Shown here one piece after another: positions 7,843-18,855 of a DNA stretch of 64,000 nt (position 1 is the first letter of the stretch; the number at the start of each line of letters is the position of its first letter). The DNA comes from Jaltomata sinuosa (lineage: Eukaryota; Streptophyta; Magnoliopsida; Solanales; Solanaceae). Both the position numbers and the translations under genes were made by a program. The DNA is taken from NCBI GenBank assembly GCA_003996215.1, contig QJPP01002958.1:1-64000 (forward strand), in the 5' to 3' direction. The notes below the pieces were generated by a model. It saw only the letters and a program-made list of their open reading frames with translations. It ran no database searches and was not told the origin of the DNA.

Positions 7843-9249
7843 TTGACCACAAACTCATCTTATTGACTCATACACCAAAGTCTAGAAATTGTGCAAAAAG
7901 GGATGAGAAGTACGACTAAGTCTATGAGCCATCATTCCAAAACATGGCTCGTCCTGTAGACTCGTAGACTAAAGGAACTGCAGATGTGAAAAGGAGGAAC
8001 AGGAAGGACGGATCAATGTATAAACCATACTTTCAAAGTATGGTCCGTCCTATTGGACTCGTAGTTGCTGATCAGAGAAAGCACAAAAATTTACCAAGAA
8101 ACAATGAGTCGGGAGATGAGCCATCATTCAGAAGTATAACTCGTGTTTCCACCAGTTGTTTCCCAAGACAGAAGTGGTTGACCATACAGAAGCATGGTTT
8201 ACCTTAGCAGACTACGAACCGTTATCCCAAATGATGGGTCTTCATTCGAACTCATGGTCCCTGCCGAGTTCAGTTTCCTAGTTTTGTTAGGACATGATTT
8301 CCATTATCTATAAATACCTTCCCTAGGTTTATTTTATGTTTTTTATGCTTGTTACTTTCTAGAAAACACATTCGAAATATTGTCATTATAGTTTGTTCTT
8401 GGTTTGGAGAGTTGAATACATTCATAGTTCATTTATCTTGATTTCCATCTTCATCTATTCAAGATTCCGGATTTCTTTATCTCTTATCGTAAGTATATGA
8501 TCATGAACACATTAATAACTCTTGATTGTTTACTTATGAACATGAGTAGCTAAATTCACAACTAGGGTTGTGGGAACCATAAGGATTAATGAAGTAGGCA
8601 AAGTACTTGGGTACGCTAGGGCGGTGTTTATGCATGTATTGTTCTTCCCTTTGCTTTGATTACTTTTTAATTGTGCGCAACGTTAGAACTCGCCTTATCC
8701 TTACTTGCCAGACCAAGGAGGTAACGGATGGAAAAAGGGTTGTTTAACAATGGAGATTTGAGGCTACAAACCCTCATCTAATAGCTTGACCTTGTTTGGG
8801 AATAGCTAATCTGGGATCCACGGTAAGTGTTAGTAAATCATACACCCATGATCGGAACAAGGTGTGTGGTTAAATTCATCTATCTCCCAGACCAAGGATT
8901 TAGGTGAACCTAACTTACCGATTCTAAATGCTAAGTATCAAACTAGTTTACTAAGTACAATGCCTTACTAAGTTATGATCTCATGGGGAACACTACCCTA
9001 GTCATCTCTTCTATTGATTACAACTCTTAAAATTGTCATGTGTCACTTATTTACATTCTAGTTACAATTACTACTTGTTACTTTAAAAAACCCCTTTCGA
9101 GAGAAATAAATGTCTAAGAGAGCGAGTAAACACTAATCGACCATAGTCCTACCATATTCCATGTGGGATCGACCCCAACCTTCGTTGGATTCTATATTTT
9201 ATCAGTGACCACTTACGCTTCTAAAAGAAAGTGTAATTTGGGCGTATTA
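7843..9249 (+). repeat. 5' LTR of element B, missing its first about 190 bases
   Basis: It matches the 3' LTR from about 20560 onward with scattered substitutions. It contains several imperfect palindromes, such as ACCATACTT and AAGTATGGT around TCA at 8024-8044, then a TATA box, and ends GGGCGTATTA before the spacer AATTT. The start is lost in the junction with B'. Confidence 0.85.
8309..8316 (+). promoter_or_regulatory. TATA box of the B 5' LTR
   Basis: TATAAATA lies just downstream of the palindrome-rich part of the LTR and matches the site in the 3' LTR at 21026-21033. Confidence 0.6.
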
Positions 9250-9254
9250 AATTT

Positions 9255-9272
9255 TGGCGCCATTGCCGGGGA
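9255..9272 (+). other. Primer binding site, tRNA-Asp type (element B)
   Basis: TGGCGCCATTGCCGGGGA is complementary to the 3' end of plant tRNA-Asp with one mismatch. It follows the five-base spacer AATTT, as in element A. Confidence 0.85.
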
Positions 9273-9381
9273 ATATGGTTTAGGATTAAGAGAGATTGTA
9301 TTTATTTCACTATTAGTCCTTATTTCCTGATTTTACTTTTTCTGTTGTTTTTGTTTTGTTCTACAGGTTGCACACTTGTGT

Positions 9382-11130
9382 ATGACCAGTACAAGGAGTC
9401 AAGGCAATACCTTGATCCCATATGATCCTGAGCTCTCCAAAACCTTAAGAAACATGGCTAAAGAGGAAGAGCACAAGACACAGAAGTAGATCATAGATCG
9501 GTTATTGTTTGAAGCCGGGCAGAGGAAAAAGGAATCTGAGAAGAGGAAAAAGGCAGGGGAGGATGCCATTGCTGCTGAAGAAGCTCAAATCGCAACTAAC
9601 CTTGCAGCTCAAAAAGCTACAGCTAAGCAAACAAGGCAAGCACGACAATATATTGTTCGAGATGAGACAATAGCTAGATGGAATTTCCCACAGAATAGGA
9701 CCCATAGTGTCGCCACCACTGACTGAAGAAGCAAAATTTTACATCACCAGCACCATGATCCAGTTGATGAATCATATGAGACTGTATGCTAGAAAACCTA
9801 CAGAAGATGCAAATCTTTATGTGAAGAATTTTACTCAGATTTGACAGGCGTATAGTCTACCAAGAGTGGGGAAAATGCTATTAGACTGAGGCTATTTCCC
9901 TTATCATTAACCGACGAGGAGACTGCGTGGCTCTAACAACTGCCTGATAATTCCATATACACATGGTATGAGCTAAAGACTCAATTTTTGGAGTAGTTCT
10001 TTCCTCCATCAAGGATGTTGCAGCTGAAGCAAGAGGTCTACAATTTAAAGCAGCTACCTGCAGAGGCATTAATGAGGCTTGGTTTAGGTTCAAGAAGAAG
10101 TTGAAGCAAGTTCCGAGACACGAAATTCCTTCAAGGTATCTAATGGAGATCTTCTACAAAGCATTGAATGCCAACACAAAAGTAGTAGCTGACACTGTAA
10201 CTGGAAGAGAATTCATGGAGAATTCGTATTTTCAAGCTTCTGAGATGCTGGACAGAGTCGCCAAAACCAACAGAGCATGGCATACTAGAGAGTCAGAGAC
10301 CCCAGCAGGTACATATGCAGTTGGTAGGTCAGTGGATTTCAATGAACTTCAAGATCTCAAATAGGATATCTCTGATATGAACACGAGTATTGGGTTGTTT
10401 GCAAAGAAATTCCTAAGTGAGGGAATAGAGAAGGTGAAAGCCATCGGCTCACAAGGGAAAGCACCAAGGCGAGACAATTACTCATCTGAGGAGGAGGTTA
10501 GTTATCTGAATGATCAAGGGGCAAGGGTTTTGAGCCTCTAGCCAAGGAAATCAAGGTCAAAACCGAGATAGAGATGACTACTACAATCAGTCTGGTTACA
10601 GATATAGGAGCAGAGCTAGAGACAGGGACGGTGACTGGCACAAAAAGGATGGGTACAAGAATGATAGAAGTGATCTTTATGTCCCTCTTGAAAATCGCAA
10701 AGATAGACCTGAACAACCTACCATGAGGGAGTTGCTCATCAAAGTATTTCAAAAGGTGGATTCTACGGATGCAAGCATCAAAGACATAAAAGCTGACCTT
10801 TCAAATATCAGTTAGAGAGTGGATTCCCATAAAGCATCTTGAGACGCAGATGCACCAGATTTCCACTAGCATGAATCCGCGTCAAAAGGGTACTCTCCCA
10901 AGTGACACCATTCAGAACCCAAAGAATGATCGACAAGTTATAGATGTGACTACCCGGAGCGAAAAGCAAACCATTGATCCTTCCATGCCTATAGTTGTTA
11001 ATAAGCCAGCCAAAGTTGAAAAGGATGAGCTGAGATTTTGGTCGAGTCTGAAGAAAAAGATAGTGGTGAATGGCCAAGTGAGAGACTATCTTCGAAGTTA
11101 AAAGCAAGGAGAAAAGAAGTTGCAATGGTA
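9382..11130 (+). pseudogene. gag of element B, broken
   Basis: The ATG at 9382 starts MTSTRSQGNTLIPYDPE, parallel to Gag of element A. A TAG at 9487 interrupts it; the same frame continues to a TGA at 9724, where a frameshift occurs just before the core. Further stops follow, for example TAA near 9933, TAG near 9994, TAG at 10362 and TAG near 10813. Recognisable core pieces include KTNRAWHTRESETPAGTYAVG (10267-10326), matching element A almost residue for residue. Several stops are TAG in CAG-like context. Gag function is lost. Confidence 0.8.
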
Positions 11131-12098
11131 TGAAGCCCATGCCATTGCCTCCTCCACCTTACCCACAGAGATTGAAGAAGAAGGTTGAGGGCGGATAATT
11201 TCACAAGTTCATCTCCATGCTTAAACAACTTTCATTTAATATTCCCTAAGTTGAAGCATTAAAGCAGATGCCTGGATATGCTAAGTTCATGAAGGACCTG
11301 GTGAATAGGAAGAGGATGGTAAGCTTTGAGCTAGCTGATAATTTGCACCACTGTAGTGCAATAGCTTCTCGTTCTTTGGTGCAAAAGAAAGAAGATTCAG
11401 GAGCTTTTACTATTCCTTGCATGATTGGAGTTTTCTACTTTACTAAGGCGTTGTGTGATCTGGGTGCCAGTATTAATCTGATTCCATTAGCAGTGTTCAA
11501 ACATCTGGGTTTAGGAGCCCCCAAACCAACCATAATGCGGCTTCTTATGGAAGATCACACCGTGAAAAGGCCTATAAGGATTCTCTATGATGTTCTTGTG
11601 AAAGTTGATACATTTATCTTCCCTGCAGATTTTGTGATTCTTGACTGCGTGGTGGATTTTGAAGTCCCTATCATCTTGGGGCGACCATTCCTTGCTGCTG
11701 GACGCGCACTTATTGATTTCGAGACTGGGCAGTTGAAATTCATATTGAATGATGAGGTAGTTACTTTTAATGTCTGACAGTCTATGAAGGATCATGATGA
11801 CATGCAAGTGGTTTCAGTTATTGATGTGGTTGATGAGGATCAATTAGTTGTGCTGGTTGAGGAGAGACTCAGTGTTAAGGCACTTGCGGTTGTGATTATG
11901 AATTTTGAAGGAGATGATATTGATGAGTATGATGAGATGGTTGAACCACTAGCAGGTATGGGGTCTTACAGCTATGCTCCAAAGAAGCTTGACTTGGACA
12001 TGAAAAATAGACAGACACCGCCTGCCAGACCATCTATAGAGGAGCCTCCTATCTTCGACCTCAATGCTCTTCCAGCCATCTTCGATATGTGTTCCTAG
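11131..12098 (+). pseudogene. Retropepsin-type protease of element B, broken upstream
   Basis: A 169-codon open stretch (11268-11777) encodes the block MPGYAKFMKDL, the active-site string DLGASINLIPL and the later motif PIILGRPFL, all parallel to the protease of element A. The lead-in (11131-11267) contains stops, and a TGA at 11775 separates it from a second open stretch (11784-12098) that is acidic and ends in TAG. This enzyme would have cleaved the element polyprotein. Confidence 0.8.
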
Positions 12099-13106
12099 GA
12101 GAAAATAAGACCTTGCCAGTTATTATTATTGCTGACTTAGTTGAAGGGCAAGTTGAAGCTCTGGTTTTTATGTTGAAGAAATTTAAGAGGGTCATTGGTT
12201 AGACCATCGCAGACATCATTGGGATTATGCCTACAATTTGTACACATAAAATTCAGCTCGTGCCAGATTCTATTCCAAATATTGAGCACCAACGTAGGTT
12301 GAATTAGCCTATGCAAGAGGTCATCAAGAAGGAGATTATTAAGTGGCTAGATACAGGCGTGGTTTATCCTATTTCTGACAGCAAGTGGGTGAGCCTGGTT
12401 CAGTGTGTGCCGAAGAAGGGTGAGATTACTGTAGTCCCAAATGCAAAAAATGAGTTGATTTCGGTGAGGCCAATGACAGGCTGGCGCATATGTATGGATT
12501 ATAGGAAGCTGAATGCTTAGACTGAGAAGGACAATTTTCCAATGTCGTTCATGGATCATATATTAGACCGTCTTGCAGGTAGAGGATGGTATTATTTTCT
12601 TGATGGTTATTCGGGATACAATCAGATTTCAGTTGCTTCTTAAGACCAAGAGAAGACCACTTTCACCTGTCCATATGAAACATTTGCTTTCAAGAGGATG
12701 CCTTTTAGTTTATGCAATGCACCAGCAACATTTCAGCATTGTATGATTTCTATTTTCTCAGACATGGTGGAGGACACTATTGAGGTATTTATAGATGACT
12801 TTTCCGTAGTGGGTGACTCTTTTGAAGATTGTTTGGATCATTTAAGTTGTGTGCTGAAATGATGTGAAAAATGTAATCTGGTGCTGAACTGGGAAAAATG
12901 TCACTTCATGGTGAAAGAGGGCATAGTGCTTGGCCATAGGATCTCCAAGAAGGGTATTGAGGTCAACAAAGCAAAGATTGAAGTTATTGAAAAATTGCCT
13001 CCACCAGTTTCTGTGAAGGGGATTCAAAGCTTTTTAGGGCATGCTATTTCTATAGGAGGTTTATCAAGGACTTCTCCAAAATTGCAAATCCATTGTGCAA
13101 ATTATT
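12099..13106 (+). pseudogene. Reverse transcriptase of element B, broken
   Basis: Recognisable Ty3/gypsy RT motifs lie in one main frame: CMDYRKLNA (to 12520), FLDGYSGYNQISV (12598-12636), FAFKRMPF followed by LCNAPATFQ, and EVFIDDFSVVGD with the catalytic FIDD at 12788-12799. In-frame stops include TAG at 12518, TAA near 12641 and TGA near 12860, and a frameshift lies near 13043. It would have copied element RNA into DNA. The motif set matches the Athila lineage. Confidence 0.85.
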
Positions 13107-13736
13107 AGAGAAGGAGGTAAAGTTTGTGTTTGATGGTGCCTGCTTGAAGGAATTCGAATTCCTTAAAGTAAAGTTGTTCTCAACTCCTATCATTATTTCT
13201 CCTGATTGGTCTCAACCTTTTTAGGTTATGTGCGATACTAGTGGAGTGGTGCTAGGAGTAGTCCTAGGTCAAAGGCGTGAAAAGATTCTTCATCCTATAT
13301 ACTACGCTAGAAAAGCACTTAACCCACCTCAAAAGAACTATATTGTCACTGAACAAGAGTTGTTTGTTGTGGTCTTTGCTTTGAGAAATTCAGATCTTAC
13401 TTGCTTGGCACCAAGGTGGTTGTGCATACTGACCATGCAAATCTTCGTTATCTCATGGAGAAAAAGGATGTTAAGCCAAGGCTGATTAGATGAGTGTTGC
13501 TGCTACAAGAGTTTGATTTTGAAGTCAAGGGCCGGAAGGGTACAGAGAATCAGGTAGCAGACCACTTGTCTAGGCTGGAAGAAGAGGCAATGTTGAAGCT
13601 GAATGATGAGCAGGAGATAGATGATTGGTTTCCTGATGAACAAGAGTTAGCCGCATCTCAAGATATTATCCCATGGTTTGCTGACATTGCCAATTATTTG
13701 GCAAGTGATTTGGTGCCTAATCATATGACTGTCCAT
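13107..13736 (+). pseudogene. RNase H of element B, broken
   Basis: The order of acidic motifs fits the RNase H that follows RT in Ty3/gypsy pol: MCDTSG (from 13228), TEQELF, a TDHA-like stretch that is out of frame near 13430, and a conserved end near ENQVADHLSRLE (13536-13580). A TAG precedes 13228 and a TGA lies near 13491. It would have degraded the RNA strand during reverse transcription. Confidence 0.75.
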
Positions 13737-14984
13737 TAAAGAAGAAAATTTATGTCCGGCGTCAAGAAGTATTCCTAGGAGGAGTTATTCTTGTTCCGTG
13801 TGTGTGCTGATACTATGATCCAAATATGTGTGCCAGAAACTGAGATGATGGAGATATTAGAGGCTTGCCATTCATCTTCTGTTGGGGGTCATCATAGTGG
13901 TATCTGGACTGTGCATAAGATTTTATAATGCAGATACTATTGGCCGACTATTCACAAAGACGCCCATGAGTTTGCTAAGGCTTGCAGCAGATGTTAAAGG
14001 GAAGGAGTCATATCAAGGAGGCATGAGCTTTCTCTAAATCCCATCCTTGTGATTGAGTTTCTTGATGTTTGGTGCATAGACTTCATGGTCCTATTTGTGT
14101 CATCTAATAGAAACTTGTACATATTGGTGGCTGTTTACTATATATCAAAATGGGTGGAGGCGGTTGCGCTTCCCAGTAATGAAGGCAAGTGTGTCACAAC
14201 GTTCTTGAAAAAGAACATCTTCTCCAGGTTTGGTACGCCAGGGGCAATAATTAGCGATGGAGGCTCTCACTTTTGCAACATGTTTTTTCATGCTTTGCTT
14301 GAGAAATATGGAGTAAAATACAAAGTTACAATCCCTTATTATCCTCAGACGAGTGGGCAAGTGGAGGTTTAAAATAGAGAGATAAAGTCAATCATATCGA
14401 AGACTATCAATGCCAATAGAAAGTATTGGTCACAGAAGTTAGATGATGCTTTGTGGATGTACCAGACTGCATTCACGACCCCAATAGGTATGTCACCTTA
14501 TCAACTTGTGTTTGGTAAGGCATGCCATCTTCCAGTTGAGTTAGATCATAAGGCCATGTGGGCATTGAAGAAGCTGAACTTAGATTGGTCTGAGGCATCA
14601 TTGCAGTGGCTTGGGCAATTGAATGAGTTAGATGTGTTCCATCTTAATGCATATGAGAGTTCATACTTATATAAAGAGAAGATGAAGTTGTACCATGACC
14701 GGAAGATAGAAAAGAGAAACTTGCAGCCGGGTGATCTGGTCCTGCTCTTCAATTCTAGACTTCGCTTATTTCCTGGCAAGTTGAAGTCCAAGTTTATTGG
14801 ACCATTCAAGGTGGTGCAATTATTTTCTCACGCGGCGGTTGAACTTGAAAACCATGAGGGAAAAGGGTTCAAGGCAAATGGGAAGCAGATCAAAGCTTAT
14901 TTTGGCACAGCAAAGAAGTTCAAAACAATTAAAACCTGGAGCCTGGATGAATTCGTCCAACCCAATGAGCTTGATGAAGTCTGA
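13737..14984 (+). pseudogene. Integrase of element B, broken
   Basis: A zinc-binding N-terminus is visible as histidines in CHSSSVGGHHSG and a later SRC. The catalytic core has the aspartate in WCIDFMV (about 14075), the second in IISDGGSHF (about 14250) and a glutamate in NREIKS (about 14380). The C-terminal part is a 177-codon open frame (14451-14984) with KLYHDRKIEKRNLQPGDLVL and KLKSKFIGPF, as in gypsy integrases. Stops lie near 13778, 13926, 13996 and 14370. The pol frame ends with TGA at 14982-14984, inside the loop of a hairpin. Confidence 0.85.
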
Positions 14985-15048
14985 GTAATCAAGCAACCTG
15001 CGTCATACCACTAAGTTAAATCAGGCGCTGCATGGGAGGCAACCCATG
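14969..15048 (+). other. Two-hairpin module, copy 1 (spans the pol stop codon)
   Basis: Hairpin 1 pairs GCTTGAT (14969-14975) with ATCAAGC (14988-14994) around the 12-base loop GAAGTCTGAGTA, which contains the pol stop TGA. A linker with GTTAAATCAGGCGCTG leads to hairpin 2, CATGGG (15031-15036) with CCCATG (15043-15048) around loop AGGCAA. Copies 2 and 3 keep both loops and the linker, while stem sequences differ. Confidence 0.6.
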
Positions 15049-15088
15049 GATATTTTCTTTGTATTTTGTTATTTTTGCTTTTGTAGAG

Positions 15089-15171
15089 GTGTTTTGGCAA
15101 AGTCTGAGTAGCCAAAACACTTGTGTCATGCCACAAAGTTAAATCAGGCGCTGCTTGGGAGGCAAACCAAG
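15089..15171 (+). other. Two-hairpin module, copy 2
   Basis: Hairpin 1 is a perfect ten-pair stem, GTGTTTTGGC (15089-15098) with GCCAAAACAC (15111-15120), around the 12-base loop AAAGTCTGAGTA. Hairpin 2 is CTTGG (15054 + 100, that is 15154-15158) with CCAAG (15167-15171) around the AGGCAA loop, plus one G-A mismatch. The change of A to T in one arm of hairpin 2 is matched by T to A in the other when compared with copy 1. Confidence 0.6.
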
Positions 15172-16482
15172 ACTAATGTTTGTTTCATGTGTAGGAGGAA
15201 AGGAAAGAATACCACTACAGGAATCCTCAAGAAACCACGAATAGGTTTACAGTTCGTTCTTCAACACGACGAACCGTCTACTATCTCGGGGTCCCAGGAG
15301 TAAAAATGATGGATATATGAAGATGGGAATGATGGCTGACAGGATGGCCCATGCTTTCGAAAGACGGACAGTAGATCAAGTCATGGTCGCTGGAGAAAAA
15401 ACAATAGGTCTTTGAAAGGGAAATGACGAGTCGACAGGACAGTCCGTGGTTCTAAACCACGGTCCATCAGCTGAGTCATCATTCCTAGAAGCTGGTAAGG
15501 TAAGAACAAAGAACCACGAGTCCTATGATGGACCATTTTACCTAAGATGGACCAAATTTTTGACTCGTAGGTCCCAGGTACAGCAAACAGCCGGGTTGCG
15601 GGTTGACCCAAATTTTAAAATTTAACACCCAACCTGGCTTTTCTCTCTTCTTTTTCCCTTCCAAAATAGGTAACCGCCATTTTTAAAAGGAAAGAATCAA
15701 AGAAAAACTCCCCCTCACACTCCTAATCCAACTGAAACTCCCAAATTAATTCCATCAAATCGATTTTTCAACACTATTACACACTCAAAATCAATCAAAT
15801 TAGTCCATTTTTTTTAAGAGAAAGTCGATAATCAAGGGTAAGTTTTCTTTTTCATTTTATTCTCTTTCTTAAATATCAAACCAAGGTTGGGGCTCTTGGT
15901 AAGAGTAAAGAATCAAAAAATTTAAATTCGTAGATGACTGTTTGGTAGATCTGTAATGTGTGATAGGTGTAAGCTTTGAAAAAATTGAGAATTTTTGTTG
16001 AGAAAAATGAATAAAACTGTGTAAAGTTGAAGAAGGAGGGAGTTTTTAATCATAAAAATGGTTACCATAAATTATGAGTGAATCTACGGACCGTAATTTA
16101 ATTAACGGACTATAAACTCACTCGTAAAATATACTTCCCAACTGTGGTCTCTGATAAATAGACTACGACTCATAGGATGAGCCGTAGTTCTGATTTATGG
16201 TCCGTCTAATGACTCGTGGTCACTGAAACAAATGTTAAAAAAATTGATCATGCACTGAATCTAGATTATGACTCAACAGGACGGGTCCGTGGTCCAGAAC
16301 CACAGTCCGTCTAGTGAGTCGTGGTCCCTGTTACTGTAAAGATCTCCTGGAATAATGAATTTGTTGATGATCTATATTCTTTGTTTACTGGTCGTAGACC
16401 AAGCCGTAGGCTGTACCTACAACATTATACTTTCGTCTTATATTTAATTCCCCATACTAACAAGGTCCACCCCTCAGGTACC
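15172..16482 (+). other. Non-coding region of B between pol and the additional ORF, with a predicted intron
   Basis: No frame of note. The left half carries palindromes like those of the B LTR, for example CCGTGGTT and AACCACGG around CTA (15444-15462). A pyrimidine-rich patch (15633-15662) is followed by a GTAAGT donor-like site at 15838. TACTAAC at 16455-16461 and CAG at 16475-16477 look like a branch point and 3' splice site, giving a predicted 640-base intron (15838-16477). The additional ORF starts five bases later. Confidence 0.45.
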
Positions 16483-18742
16483 ATGCCACCAAAGAATACA
16501 TAGAAGAAGGTCGCAGCCAAAGACTCATAGGCAGTGATCCGAAAGAAAAGACAACTACAAGATGAAGCCTCTGAGTTAGAAGACAGTGGATCTGAAGAGG
16601 TTTATACTATAGACTCTGACCCAGAACCAGTACCTTGGACCACTAGGCAGCAAGCAAAGGTTCAAGCATAGATAACCCCTCCCCAATCTGAATAAGAAGT
16701 GGGTGAGTCTGCTTCTGGCTCCTCACCACAAGAAAGCGGGTACGAAAGGTCTGAATCCAGGGATGCTACAACTTTGGGCAGCAAGAACAATAAAAGTTCA
16801 GAGTCAGATTCTAAAAGTGCTGGCCAGAGTTATATTGAAAATGCTAGCAAAGCCGCCGAAGAAGTTCCTGATACAACAGAGCCACAAGTTGATGAGTCCA
16901 TCCCTGTAGCTCCCACTACTTTTAGATGTAAAAACACCAAAGTGTGGGAAAGGGTCCGATGGGCTATTGAGGGTACATCTCGGATCTACCATGAAGGGTT
17001 GGCTTTGACTGACAAAGGGCACCCAAGGTAGAGCATTTATGAAGAGGTTGAGAATAGATCTTCAGGGTTAGACAACATGGCTGACGTCAAGGGGTTGTAT
17101 GATCACTATGGATTCCAGTGGATGAGTCAGCCAGGTGGTCCATATAACTCGGTGCTGGTTCATGAGTTTTACGCATCATACGCGGCTACACTAACAAATA
17201 TGTGTGAGAAGGGAAAGATTCTGAAGTCTCAGTCAGTATTGGAGTGAGTGCAGGTAAGGGTAGTCTAGGTAGACATTTTGGAGCGCACCATTCAACATTT
17301 ACTTTATGGCCTGAATTTTGTAGCACCAGCATCCCAGCCAGATTTGGATGGACGTTTGGAGCAGTTTAGATGAAAGAAAACACCCTACAAGTAGATGGCC
17401 TCAGTTATCACTGATGGAAACCCACCATGGTTGACAACAAACATTGTAAAGATCACCAAAGCATCATTGATCATGGCTGGAAAGTACTGGTGGTATGTGG
17501 TCAGACATCGGTTAGTACCAACTACGGAAAATAATACTCTCACTCCAAACTGAGCCCTCTTGGTTGTAGGCATCATGTCCAGATTTGACCTTATCATTTC
17601 CCGCATCATTGCGGAGGAAATCAAAGAAAGGGCACTGAGGCCATCCACAACTATTCCATTCCCTTGCCTGTTCACTCATCTATGTCAGGCAGCTGAGGTG
17701 CCTGAGATGACAGGAGTAGACAGGATCATGCATCAAAACTAGTTTCCAAGACATATCCCTTATTTGAGATATGACAAATCTTGTGGCAAGGGCGAGGGCT
17801 CATTCAGCAGCATCTGATAGTATTGTTTTCCATGAGCCTAGTGGAGATTTGCCACCTGACGCCTTGGTTGTGTTTGACAAGAATGCTGCATCGTCTTCTG
17901 ACCCTTCTACTGCCGCACCCGACCCATCCTCCTCAGCTTAGTCTACTATGTCCAGCAAGTAAGGACAATCCTATTTCTTCACCAGTGAGGTTTTTAGTAA
18001 AGTTGCTAAAGCAGCCTTTCATGCCGATGAACAAATTAAGAGGTTCTCAAACTCCATGAAGCCATTAATCCACAAGGAAATAGCTGATGATGTTTCTCCG
18101 ATCCAGAAATCGATTAACAATCTAAATGACCAGTTGGATAGCATAGAAATCAGGGTGAATGAACGACTTCGGAATTTGACTGTTCCAGACCTCACTATGA
18201 TTCTGACAAAGCTTGCAAAGGTCCGCGCTCATGTAGATGCGATCCAAAAGAGATAGGTACTGGACATTCAGTTACCACAGGTCGAGACTGTAGAGGATAA
18301 TTTTATTGATTTGCTGGCACATTCCCCTCTTTGTGACCCAACTGCAATAGCTGAAACTGACCCTGAACCCACAAGGAAGAAAAAGAAAAGAGATAAAAGG
18401 GTTCGGGATGAAAATGCTCCATTGAGTCCTAAATTGCAGATGAAAAAGAAAGAGAAAGCTGAAAAGAAGAGGCGGAAGAAAGAAACTAAAGTAGAAACAG
18501 AATCTCTAGCCATCCATCAAATTTGTATCGACTCCATAATTATGGGTGGCTCGAGCAGTGGTGTCACGGGCTCCACAAAAGAAATTTCTTTAGACCCTAT
18601 TATGGTAGTGTCGACTGATAAAGCTGCATAGGAAATAAATATTGTTATTGAGAGAACTATGGAGGCAGTCCATGTTGGAGATATGACTGCAGGCACTAAT
18701 CCAATGGTCCCTACTTCTACTACACTCGATGACCGCGCTTAG
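16483..18742 (+). pseudogene. Additional 3' ORF of element B (env-position protein), broken
   Basis: The ATG at 16483 begins MPPKN and a frame that can be followed, with stops and shifts, to a TAG at 18740-18742. An acidic, serine-rich N-terminus (16550-16900) leads to a middle part with YDHYGFQWMSQPGG and, at 17400-17760, WLTTNIVKITKASL and VVGIMSRFDLIISRIIAEEI. I associate this middle part with the plant protein domain annotated as putative plant transposon protein, which often lies downstream of pol in Athila elements. Next comes a helical stretch that may be a coiled coil (18060-18256), then a C-terminus very rich in lysine (18370-18490). I see no clear signal peptide or transmembrane segment, so an envelope role is not supported. 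Its function is unknown. B' at 7199-7829 preserves the same C-terminus. Confidence 0.65.
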
Positions 18743-18784
18743 GCGCCACAGGTATGCCTACTATCCTTTCTTTTTTATTTTTTA

Positions 18785-18804
18785 GTGTATTGGGGATGAT
18801 GCAC
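18785..18804 (+). other. GGGA-tetraloop hairpin of element B
   Basis: GTGTATTG, GGGA and TGATGCAC form an 8-4-8 hairpin with five Watson-Crick and three G-T (G-U in RNA) pairs. It follows the end of the additional ORF, as the matching hairpin of element A follows gag-protease. The first pair is G-C here and A-T in A and C. Confidence 0.5.
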
Positions 18805-18855
18805 AACTTTTTAGATAGGGTGGGGGCAACTGTGGTCATCTGGTATTTTTGTAGA

